Below, one piece after another: positions 26,094 to 35,568 of a stretch of DNA of 64,000 nucleotides. This DNA comes from Cyclina sinensis (Eukaryota > Mollusca > Bivalvia > Venerida > Veneridae), in NCBI GenBank assembly GCA_012932295.1, contig JAAONU010000003.1, forward strand, positions 27,452,361-27,516,360, in the 5' to 3' direction. The notes beneath the pieces were generated by a model. The model was given only the letters and a program-made list of their open reading frames with translations. It made no database searches and was not told the DNA's origin. A program made the translations under genes and the position numbers. Numbering within the stretch: the stretch's first letter is position 1; the number at the start of each line of letters is the position of its first letter.

Positions 26094-27543
26094 TGTAAGG
26101 GAATGCCTCCCTTACAGGATTATTATTTTAGTCAATAAGATGTATTTTTGTATTCATAGTTAAATTGTTTGAGTTAAACTTTGACATACCTATGACATGT
26201 ATTACAACAATAATTCCATTCTTGAATTTCTAGAATTGAACTTTAAAATTCCAGCTTTCTCTCTTAATATTGTAGTACAATGTGTGTATGAAGATGTCTT
26301 TATCAGTCAATGACCTAGAAATGCATTGTCTCTGTTGAAATGTAGTGTTTATCTACTAGGGCTCCTTTCTGGACAATTGAAAGGTTTACATGTTTAATAC
26401 TGAGGAATTTCATTCATAAAAATGTGGGTCAAGAAGACAAGGACTACTTTTTCTATTGTTGGAGTGGCTGGCTTTTCATGAGTTTAATGTCATTTTACTT
26501 GAAATTTCGCAGAAATGTTCTTTGTAAAAATTAAATGAAGAGCCACGATTGAGCCACGAACGATAGGCTGTAATTCATTATTTGTTGTGTTATATTTTTG
26601 TGCTCTGTATAGAAATAGTAAGTATTTTTGTCTTGTATTCCTACACTTGGCTAAAATGCACGTGGCTCTTCAAGAATACAGACGCAATAGGTCATTTTCT
26701 TTGTTGTATTATGTAGTATTTCAAAATTTATTAGAGAGCCGCGATTGAGCCACGCGCGGGATGACTGTTTTAATTGTCAATTTTTGATTTTTGTCAGGGG
26801 CTCATCACATAGGTGATGAAATGCCAGTCCTTTCATTGGCTGAGGCTGTCACATGGTATACCCAGGAAAAGTATATAAGTAAGAGAAGCAGGCAGCCTCA
26901 GCATCTTCTCAATCTTCTTCAAAAATCATATCAAAGCTTAAACATCTTCTTTCTTATATTAAAAACAGTGCAATACTGGACATTATTGAGAGCAAGGTAC
27001 TTTATTTATACACTTTTCTGCTCTGTTTAAGAATGATTTTGTTCAACAATAATTTTGTGAATTATTAAACTTTAACAAGAACTTTAAAGATGATAAATTA
27101 CCATATGATTAACAATCAGAGATGTTATATTGGACTTAGAATAAATAACTTAAATAAAATGTGATAATTAAGCACTGATATAGAAGATCCCGTTACATAG
27201 ACTGAGTCTCACACTGGAATTATAAGCTTTTGATTTTCGATCTTCGCTGTATTAAAGCTGATAATCAACAATCGCTTTGTTGTTTGTATGGAGTACAAGG
27301 GTTGCCATGATTTACCAGTTTGTATGTGCTATCAAGAAGGGTTGGTAGCATATGCATACTGGTTATTCTTCCCATGATGCCCCAGCCCCTATGAGGTTAA
27401 CGAGGTGCGGTAGCCATTACACATGGCCGGCAAACGGTTAGACTTGGGTGTACGTCTCATTACCATAAGGGCCTTAGACACCGCCATCCTTGACTATAAG
27501 GCATTCCTCGATAGATGTGTATACCGATGCGAGGTACCTTACA
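26094..27543 (+). repeat. 5' LTR of retrotransposon 2
   Basis: 1450 bp. U3 includes two copies of a GAGCC-CGATTGAGCCACG box (about 26540 and 26734) about 190 bp apart, an inverted CCAAT (ATTGGC near 26835) and TATATAAG at 26872-26879. Transcription could therefore start near 26905. AATAAA at 27153-27158 could end R. The boundaries of U3, R and U5 are inferred. Confidence 0.95.
26872..26879 (+). promoter_or_regulatory. TATA box in LTR of retrotransposon 2
   Basis: TATATAAG preceded by AAAAG and followed by a pyrimidine/purine-mixed stretch, about 37 bp downstream of an inverted CCAAT. The identical site in the 3' LTR lies at 36347-36354. Confidence 0.55.
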
Positions 27544-27547
27544 ACTT

Positions 27548-27564
27548 TGGTGTCAGAAGTGGGA
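27548..27564 (+). promoter_or_regulatory. Primer-binding site, tRNA-Leu type
   Basis: TGGTGTCAGAAGTGGGA starts four bases (ACTT) after the LTR. It matches the complement of the 3' end of tRNA-Leu(CAA) over 17 bases. The first 14 are the same as in retrotransposon 1, so both elements use the same primer tRNA. Confidence 0.85.
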
Positions 27565-27803
27565 TGTCCATTGATTTACTAACAGGGCATCAGCATACGA
27601 ACCATGCAAGTGGGACGGTAGAAGGAAGATGGTTACTCAGATGTGGTGGCTCGGGGATCAAACTCATGGAGTTCAGGCTTAGGGTACAGTGGAAGTCCTA
27701 TGTAATGGTATATGTACATATACTCTGCTTAAGAGACTCAAAGCAGACATGTTTATTAGCTCATATCTATCTATTCAAGGTACAACAGATTAGATCAATT
27801 ATA

Positions 27804-29213
27804 ATGGGAGACTCAGACAGTGAAGTCCAGTTTAACTTCCAGGGGGAAGACATACTTGGTGAAACTCAGGAGTTCTTTACTGAAAGCGTTGATGAAGATT
27901 ATCCAAAATCTTCTCAGATGCCAGATTACAGAGGTCGAAGCAAGTCGAAGGGTCAGCAATCAAAAGATGTTTCTCCATCAAGAAGTCCAACTGAGCGTGA
28001 AGTAATCGGTGATGGTTCAGGTGATAGGTCGAGGTTTAGGGATACTGGCTTAAGTGGACGTGAGCATAGTCATGATGCAGATCACAGAAGTCCAAAGGAT
28101 CGAGGGAACCTGATCGGTACTGGGCACAGAGATATCGGAGAAGACCATGGAGGGTTTCGAGATGCTAGGCGTTCAGTGGACAAGAGGCCTGGATATTTCG
28201 GTGATGTCCAAAAGCAGCATGGAGATGAGCATGTGCTGGCTCCTGAAGGCAGGCGGTATGGTCAGTATGACTCTGATGAGAGTGGTGGTGGATTTGGCAG
28301 GCGACCTAATTACTTTGGCTTCCGAGGAAGACATGAGAGAGAGATAAGAATTTCAGGTGATGACAGAGAGCCAGGTGGCTGTGGAAGGGTTGGTGCTTCT
28401 CGCTCGAGTATTCCTGCGATACGCCCAGAGATATACGATGGCAGCGGGGACTGGGAGTCTTACTTCTCTCACTTTTCGAATTGTGCAGATCTTGGCAGAT
28501 GGTCTGAAGAAGAGAAGGCTCTTACACTCGCTTCACGACTACAGGGACCTGCCCGTACCTTCTACTTAGGTCTGGAACAACGTGACCGAATAATATTTCG
28601 AAGGCTGGTCGGCAAATTATCTGATCGATTCGGTAGCAAGAAGCAGCAGACAAAGTACATAGCAAGGCTTGAGGCAAGAAGGCGGGGCAATGATGAGATG
28701 TTGGCTTCCTTTGGTGATGACCTTCGCATTATGGCACAGCGTGCATACCCAGACCTTGACAGTGCAGCCCAGGAGTCCCTTGCTCTTCACCAGTTTTACA
28801 AAGGTGTAAGTCCTGAGATGAGATGTCGTTGCTTGGACAGGGAGTGCAGAACTGTGCAAGAGGCAGTAGATGTCGTGGAGAGATATGAGCTCGTACTTGG
28901 TCGAGATGACAGAAAGCGTTCCAACATCAGAATGATTAAGGGAGATGTAACAGAATCAAAGCCTGCTGTACTGGAAAAGCCCAAGCTCACTCTAGAGGAG
29001 CAGATGGCAGTCATAATAACCAGACTAGAGAAGATTGAAACTAAACTAGCAAAACAGGGTTACAACACAAGAAGTATCAATAATGACAAAATAAGGGGAA
29101 GGTACACTGGTTGTTACATTTGCAAGTCAATGGAACATTATGCAAGCAGCTGTCCAGAGAAGCAAACTAAAACTAAGGCAACGAAGTCGGAAAACTCGCG
29201 TCCACTAGCTTAG
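27804..29213 (+). CDS. Gag of retrotransposon 2
   Basis: Structural protein of the element's particle, 469 residues from the ATG at 27804. The frame is open upstream into the LTR, but this ATG follows the leader and begins an acidic, gag-like N-terminus. Residues ~40-200 are long, polar and disordered (Arg, Gly, Ser, Asp rich). Then comes a capsid-like Retrotrans_gag region with 'YDGSGDWESYFSHF' and a following helical block to about residue 380. Near the C-terminus is one zinc knuckle CYICKSMEHYASSC (C-x2-C-x4-H-x4-C) that should bind genomic RNA. The frame is intact. Its end overlaps the pol frame, which is open from 29177 and lies in the -1 frame. Confidence 0.9.
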   Translation: MGDSDSEVQFNFQGEDILGETQEFFTESVDEDYPKSSQMPDYRGRSKSKGQQSKDVSPSRSPTEREVIGDGSGDRSRFRDTGLSGREHSHDADHRSPKDRGNLIGTGHRDIGEDHGGFRDARRSVDKRPGYFGDVQKQHGDEHVLAPEGRRYGQYDSDESGGGFGRRPNYFGFRGRHEREIRISGDDREPGGCGRVGASRSSIPAIRPEIYDGSGDWESYFSHFSNCADLGRWSEEEKALTLASRLQGPARTFYLGLEQRDRIIFRRLVGKLSDRFGSKKQQTKYIARLEARRRGNDEMLASFGDDLRIMAQRAYPDLDSAAQESLALHQFYKGVSPEMRCRCLDRECRTVQEAVDVVERYELVLGRDDRKRSNIRMIKGDVTESKPAVLEKPKLTLEEQMAVIITRLEKIETKLAKQGYNTRSINNDKIRGRYTGCYICKSMEHYASSCPEKQTKTKATKSENSRPLA

Positions 29214-32200
29214 GTGGCCAGGGGCTAGTGGAGGAAGAATGGCCAGTTGATGAGACATCACAAACAGCCAACTTATTAGAAGAGCTAGCGAACATTGATA
29301 CATCAGACAATGGGTTATATACTAAGAGTGTCCTTTTTGGCCAAGAAGTTATTTTGCTGATAGACAGTGGATCATCTACAACGTTATTGTCTAAGAGGGT
29401 TTTTGACAGGATTGAACCAAGCTTAAGACCGGAATTAATAGCAACAAAACACAGGTTACAAGGGGCAAACGGCAAAGACATTATGGTTCTTGGCAGAGTA
29501 AGAACAACACTGATGCTAGGGAAAGGCTGTTTTGATGTGGAAGCAATAGTGTGCGATATCATACCAGATGGGATACTTGGGCAGGATTTCCTTCTTCAAC
29601 ATGCTTCAAAGATAGACTATGATGAAACCACCATATACACTGATAGAGCAAACATCAGTTGTTGGATTGGCAAGGAGATAAGTTGTAATGTAATGACAGT
29701 TGCCAAGGTTATCATTCCACCTATGACTCTTATACGTATTCCTGTTCGAATTGAGAATGTAGAGAACATGGAGGATTTGGGCTTATTCTGTGCATCACTT
29801 CCGCTCGCCCATAGCAAAGCAGCTGTAGGTGTAGAGGGTATAATCCAGCCTCGAGTTGACGGTTTGACTGTATGTATGATGAATACTAGTGAGGAAGAAG
29901 TCTTTATTCCATCAGAGGTGCCTATTGGTGTATGTGAGCCATACAAGGACAATTTTGACTGTACTTCATTCCACATAACATCTACAACCAAAGTAAATCA
30001 AGGTGATACTGAAATTCCTGAACATTTGATAGACCTTTTTGATAGAAGTAAAACAGAACTCAGTGAGGAACAAGAAGCTAAGCTGCAGGCTTTGCTGATA
30101 AAGTATCAGAATGTCTTCGCAAAATCTTCAGAAGACTTAGGCCAGAATGATTCGATCAAACACGAGATAAACACTGGTAATGCTACACCTATTCGGCAGC
30201 CTCTTAGGCGACTTCCAATTGGAAAGAGAGAAGTAGAGCAGCAAGAAGTCCGAAAGATGCTGGAGAGAGGAGTAATTGAGCCTTCATCAAGCAGCTGGTC
30301 TTCACCGATAGTGTTAGTGACAAAGAAAGATGGGTCTGTCCGTTTCTGTGTAGACTACAGGCGTTTAAATGACGTAACAATCAAGGATGCATATCCGATA
30401 CCTAGAATTGAAGATTGTCTAGATTCCTTAACCGGCTCAAAGTGGTTCAGTACCATGGACTTGAACTCAGGATTTTGGCAGGTGGCTCTTAGTCCTAAAG
30501 ATAAACACAAAACGGCTTTCTCGACAAGCCTTGGGCTGTATCAGTTTACTGTCTTACCGTTTGGTCTTGCCAATTCGCCAGCTACTTTTGAGAGGCTGAT
30601 GGAAAATACTTTGCGAGGTCTTAATTGGGAGGAATGTTTGGTCTATATGGACGACATAATTGTGCCCTCAGTAGACTTCAGGCAAGGACTTGATAGACTC
30701 GAACACGTTCTTCAGCGTCTTGAAAGTGCAAATCTAAAGTTGAAACCATCAAAGAGCATTTTCTTTAAGAAAAGTGTGAAGGTTCTGGGTCACGTAGTCT
30801 CAGAGGAAGGTGTTACAACAGACCCTGAGAAAATAGCAGCAGTGTCACAATGGGCAACGCCAAGGACAAAGAAACAGCTTCGAAGTTTCCTGGGGCTCTG
30901 TTCATACTATCGTCGTTTTGTTGCGAACTTTGCTTCAATAGCCAAGCCACTGCACAAGCTATGTGAAAAGGCACAGAAGTATATATGGACAGATGAAGCT
31001 CAGTTGGCTTTTGAGAAGTTAAAGAAAGCTTTGACTACAACACCTGTTTTGGCATATCCAAAGCTAGGTCAGCCTTTCATTTTAGACACAGACTCGAGTG
31101 AATTTGCGACAGGTGCTGTCTTGTCGCAGGAATTTGATGGCTCAGAGAGGGTGATCGCTTACATGAGTAAGAGTTTGAACAAACATGAGAGATCATACTG
31201 TGTTACAAGAAAGGAATTACTGGCTGTCATTGTGGCTCTTAGAAAATTTCATACATACCTGTATGGACAGAAAGTTTTTATTAGAACTGATAATTCTGCA
31301 GTCAGCTGGATGCAAAATTTAAAATTACCCACAGGTCAGATGGCACGGTGGATACAAGAGCTGAGTACACATAACTTTGAGATAGTCCATCGAAAGGGCA
31401 GGAAACACTCTAACGCAGATGCGCTTTCACGTGTGCCTTGCAAAGTTTGTAGGAAATATGCAGCAGATCCAGCAGTCATACCTGAACTTGAAGCCCTAGA
31501 AGAGTGCCAGCATGCTAATGATGACAGTGCCACAGTAAGAGCTGTTACACGTTCACAGACAAAAATGAAGCATATTCCAGAGCTACTTTCCGGCTGGGAT
31601 AAGGATGATATACGCAAGAATCAATTAAGTGATGAAAGCATTGGTCCAGTTATCAACCTTACAGACAGAAACTTACCCAGACCAGAGCAAAAAGAAGTTT
31701 CTATTTTATCACCAGAATCAAAGATCATTCTAAGGCAGTGGGACAGACTTGTCATGCAAGCTGGCATGCTTTACCGGCTATGGTATGAAGATGGTACAGA
31801 TAAACTACAGCTTATAGTTCCAAGAAAGAATAGACAAGAACTTATGTCACTGAATCATGACATACCAACAGCTGCTCATTTAGGATGGAAAGCTACTCTT
31901 TCTCGTATCCAGAAAGACTACTACTGGCCTGGAATGAAGACAGACATACAGAGGTTCTGTAGACAGTGTGACAGTTGTTGTGCAAGAAAGCCAAGTAAGG
32001 CTTCAAACAAAGCACCACTAGGAAACAGAATAGTTGGTGGTCCTATGGAGAAGGTGTGCATGGATATCCTTGGTCCATTAGCAACATCTGACAAGGGAAA
32101 CAAGTATGTTTTGGTGATCTGATGAATTCACAAAATGGACAGAAGCCTATGCACTTCCTAACCAAGAGGCGGTCACGATAGCCAGAGTATTTGTTGATGA

Positions 32201-32936
32201 ATTTATATGCAGATTCGGTGCCCCTCTTCAAGTTCATAGTGACCAAGGCCGGAATTTCGAGTCACACCTTTTCAAGCAAGTTTGTAAGCTTTTCTCCATA
32301 TACAAAACTCGTACAACAAGTTTTAGACCCCAAGCTAATGGAACAGTAGAAAGGTTCAACCGCACTTTACTGAACATGCTGTCAATGTATTGTAACAAAA
32401 ACCAGAGGTCATGGGATGTCTATCTTCCACAAGTGATGATGGCTTACAGATCAACAGAACATTCTACTACCAAATTCTCTCCGAACCAGATGATATTTGG
32501 GCACAACATTCTGGTCCCTAGCAAGGCTGTCATTGGTCAACCAGACGAGGACCCTGTAGACATGGATGTTGATGAGTATGTAGCTGACTTACAGGAGAAG
32601 CTCTCTGAGATTCATACAACAGCAAGACAAAATCTTAAGAAGCAGGCTGTGTACAGAAAGAAGTACTATGATGTAAGGGCAAAACATAGATGTCTAGAAA
32701 TGGGGCAGCCAGTCTGGATGCATGATCCAACAAGAAGGATTGGTGTGTGTAGTAAACTGAGCAATCGTTGGAATGGGCCGTACCTTGTAGAGAAGAAGTT
32801 GGATGATCTAACCTTCCTGATTCGCACTTCGCCAAGTAAACCACCGAAAGCTGTTCACATTGATCGTCTACTACCCTATCGTGGTGAAAACTTGCCAAAG
32901 TGGATGGAACGATTCAGGCAGACGCCTGATGTATAA
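29177..32936 (+). pseudogene. Pol of retrotransposon 2, frameshifted in integrase
   Basis: The frame opens at 29177, overlaps gag by 37 bases and lies in the -1 frame. There is no ATG near its start, so expression by -1 frameshifting is likely. Order: aspartic protease (IDSGSSTTLLS), reverse transcriptase with LVYMDDIIV, RNase H (LDTDSSEFATGA...TRKELLAV...RTDNSAVSW), integrase zinc module (NHDIPTAAHLG... and CRQCDSC) and the first catalytic Asp (CMDILGPL). A TGATGA at 32120-32125 ends this frame. The integrase continues at once from 32121 in the +1 frame with the second Asp (SDQGRNFES), the Glu (GTVERFNRT) and a GPY/F-like NRWNGPYLVEKK tail, ending at 32936. Alignment to the family pattern suggests a two-base loss at the junction. 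Confidence 0.9.
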
Positions 32937-33531
32937 GCAGTAAACAGTTCTTTTTTTGTATGTAAATATTATGTTGTTTTGCCATTAATGCTAGTGAATT
33001 TCTTGCATCAACCTGAGTTTATGGTTGAACTGATCCGTGAGTGTACCAGAGATACCTTGGAGCAGCACGTTGTTGAACAAGCCTAGGGGATTGTTCAGAG
33101 GGAAGACAAAGTGGGGTCTTCTGTGTAGGAACCTTAGGGGGTTTCTGTTTAGTAAGACCAGAGGGGTCTTGGATTAAGAAGGCTACAGGAGTCTTCATTA
33201 TGTTGGGCCTAGGGGTCCCAGTTTTCAAGCACAGAAGGTCTTGTGTTTGAGTCTCAAAAAGCAGTTTAGTGAACAGAAGCTGTTCGTCCCACTGTGATTG
33301 TGCGGTGCTGAATCGTGGCAACTCTTCGGCCGGGGGTTTACACATATTGGTATCAATGGGTCAGGCGGTATTTTTCAACTTCAAGGTGGGGTGGATGCTA
33401 GATTTTCATTATTGACCATTTTTCTGATGTGCACTAAACCATGTTACTGTTTGCGGCAAATCCAACTGCAGAGAACCTCAGTTTATGTAATGGAATAAAA
33501 CTGATGTTTCCTTCGTCTTGTTGTCTTCAAA
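32937..33531 (+). repeat. Spacer with ~26 bp G-rich degenerate repeats
   Basis: The 595 bp between pol and the extra ORF holds, at about 33080-33245, six or seven diverged units of 24-28 bp. Each carries an AGGGG(T/A) core, often followed by CTT and then a TTTAGNAAGA-like tail. GGGG runs recur every ~26 bases, so the RNA might fold into G-rich structures. I see no coding potential on the plus strand. Confidence 0.65.
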
Positions 33532-33536
33532 ATGAT

Positions 33537-33546
33537 ATATTTTCAG
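33537..33546 (+). promoter_or_regulatory. Candidate 3' splice site before the extra ORF
   Basis: ATATTTTCAG ends one base before the ATG at 33547. A possible donor, TTCAAG|GTACAA, lies at 27779/27780 in the leader upstream of the gag ATG. Joining the two would place the extra ORF first on a spliced RNA, as env is in retroviruses. This is inference. Confidence 0.4.
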
Positions 33547-35256
33547 ATGTCATTCAGATGCTGGTCATGTGATGCAGGGTTTGATACAATGAGTGACAGA
33601 AGAAATCACTACATGAACAAGCCTCACCAGTACTTACAGGTTTATTGTCCATGGTGCGCTGGCGGTAGGACGTTTAGGAGGCCTGCTGACCTGAGAACAC
33701 ATCTTGCCAAGTATCATAAACGTGAGGTGGGGAGTCAGAATGCTGGTTTTCCAACTGATGAAGAGTGCTTCTTTCTTTCAATTGGGCCAAGGGCGTACTG
33801 TCAAAGCGTGAGAAAGCTGCCAGCAGAAAATGCAATAACTTCCTATCTGAGGAATGCAGTGATTAAAAATCCCGGTACGAAATCTATAGAGGCCTGGAAG
33901 TGCGGTTGGGAGAGATATGGTCCAAAGAGTTCATCTAAAACCCCATATTCACCAACTAAGCCAGATTTAATGGAAACTTTAGATGTACAACTTGGTATGG
34001 GGACAGCCACTTTCACGAAATTGGATGAAAGCCAGGGCACCTTCTATCGCATAACAGTATCTGCTTCATCTCCAAAGTCAAGAGACAGAGTTGTACGTAT
34101 GATGGGGTGTGTCAAACCCCAGGCCATTTCCTTACCAACTAGGTGGGTTTCATCTTCACTGAAAGCGGGAGCGATAGCCAAAGCAGCCAGGCTGACGGCT
34201 TTCAACATAGCACAGGTGGAGGAGAGCAGATGGGAACCAGAACCACCACAGAAAAAGAAAAGATCAGAGTCCCCAGCCATAGATTCTCAAACAAGTAGTT
34301 ACAGTCCAGATAAAGAAAGAGAGTCCTTTTCTCCTGAGCTAACAAAAACTCCATTAACACCAATTCCTTTTCTTGAAAATGAACCAACTGTAGATGAACC
34401 ACAGACGATACCATTTTGCTGGTCAAACAATAAATCCCCAGAAAAGAAGGCACAGGATAAGACAGACAATAACAATCTAGTCGCAGATGTAACAAGTCAA
34501 CTAACTCCATCAAGCACTTTCAAACTGTCTGCTGGGTTACCATCTTCTGCGCAACTCATTCTTACATCCACAGCAGTCACCTTAGTTCCCACAATGAGTA
34601 CCATTTCTACAGCAACAAGACCAACATCGCTGTGTAACCAAGTTAAACCCACAGCATCAGATAGTGGCAGTCCATCGTCTTCAATAAGTAGGGTGTCCAA
34701 GAAATCAAAAGCTGTCTCTGATAATGAAACAATAGGTCAATGTTCAAGCGATAGTCCCTTTGATATAGATGCAGAGGTGTCTTCTGTAGCTGAGCAGTTA
34801 CTAAGGACAGGTGGTATGCCCCTGTTTCCACCTGCAAGGCGTGACTGGGAGAAAGCGGAAGCAACCTTATCACCAGTTTCAGGAGTGTTTAGTGTCTGGC
34901 CTCCCACTAACTGGAAGACCATGGATCCAGACACTCGCCTTTTGGTATGGGAGACCGCATCAACAGCACTGGCGTTGAAGTGTGGATTTCCCCTTAATCG
35001 TCAGTACATCATGGATGCATTCCAATTCCTCGCGTTACCTGGGAGCAAGGATCACAATACATCAACAACAGAAGCACGGTTGAGGCACACGAATTTCACC
35101 ATCTTGAGAAAAATGGTGCAAGGAAAACCAATAGTGGAATCTAAAGAATTACTGAAAATGTTTGAATCCTCTGCTAGGGAAAGTATCTCCACAAAACCAG
35201 GTCCATACACAGATCTCTTAGAACAAATCAAGAACATTCCATTAAGAATAGATTAG
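33547..35256 (+). CDS. Extra ORF of retrotransposon 2: two C2H2 fingers, unknown role
   Basis: This ORF lies between pol and the 3' LTR, where env sits in retrovirus-like elements. From the ATG at 33547 it has 569 residues; an in-frame ATG at 33532 would add five. Two zinc fingers lie at the N-terminus: C-x2-C-x12-H-x5-H (CWSCDAGF...HYMNKPH) and C-x2-C-x13-H-x4-H (CPWCAGG...HLAKYH). Residues ~225-430 are Ser/Thr/Pro rich, with a basic PPQKKKRSE that could be a nuclear signal. The C-terminal ~140 residues look folded (for example WPPTNWKTMDPDTRLLVWE). I see no signal peptide or membrane segment, so it is not env-like. TTTTCAG directly precedes the second ATG and could be a 3' splice site. I do not recognise the family. 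Confidence 0.8.
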   Translation: MSFRCWSCDAGFDTMSDRRNHYMNKPHQYLQVYCPWCAGGRTFRRPADLRTHLAKYHKREVGSQNAGFPTDEECFFLSIGPRAYCQSVRKLPAENAITSYLRNAVIKNPGTKSIEAWKCGWERYGPKSSSKTPYSPTKPDLMETLDVQLGMGTATFTKLDESQGTFYRITVSASSPKSRDRVVRMMGCVKPQAISLPTRWVSSSLKAGAIAKAARLTAFNIAQVEESRWEPEPPQKKKRSESPAIDSQTSSYSPDKERESFSPELTKTPLTPIPFLENEPTVDEPQTIPFCWSNNKSPEKKAQDKTDNNNLVADVTSQLTPSSTFKLSAGLPSSAQLILTSTAVTLVPTMSTISTATRPTSLCNQVKPTASDSGSPSSSISRVSKKSKAVSDNETIGQCSSDSPFDIDAEVSSVAEQLLRTGGMPLFPPARRDWEKAEATLSPVSGVFSVWPPTNWKTMDPDTRLLVWETASTALALKCGFPLNRQYIMDAFQFLALPGSKDHNTSTTEARLRHTNFTILRKMVQGKPIVESKELLKMFESSARESISTKPGPYTDLLEQIKNIPLRID

Positions 35257-35555
35257 AAACATTAGTCTGATACATTTTCTTTTAAATACATAAGTCTTCT
35301 CAAGGCAAAGTTTAATAGCAAGTTTATTTACCTTCATATGAGGACTCCTGTAATAGCTGACATTCATCTGGATAATATTTGGTTTTGTATATGATTAGTA
35401 TTTCTGTATTTGATGTGTTAGTCGCATAGGACAGATAGTCATTGTATTTTATTCATATATCAAGTATGTAACCTTTTATATAAAGTTATGTTTGTTCCTT
35501 TGATTGTATCAAGACAGTTGCATTATGGCGCAAATACAGGAGTATTTGGTTCTTT

Positions 35556-35568
35556 GAGGTGGGGAGAG
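35556..35568 (+). promoter_or_regulatory. Polypurine tract of retrotransposon 2
   Basis: GAGGTGGGGAGAG ends exactly where the 3' LTR begins. Confidence 0.8.

Noticed and set aside
26791..27030. 79-codon frame repeated in both LTRs (also at 36266-36505)
   Set aside because: It lacks an ATG at its start, lies over the TATA box and appears twice only because the LTR is duplicated.
27423..27803. Upstream extension of the gag frame into the LTR
   Set aside because: The frame is open, but it starts inside the LTR and runs across the primer-binding site. The same LTR frame at 36898 reads into unrelated sequence. The ATG at 27804 is the sensible start.
33019..33345. 108-codon minus-strand frame in the retrotransposon 2 spacer
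   Set aside because: Its Pro/Lys-rich periodic sequence is the antisense of the ~26 bp repeats.
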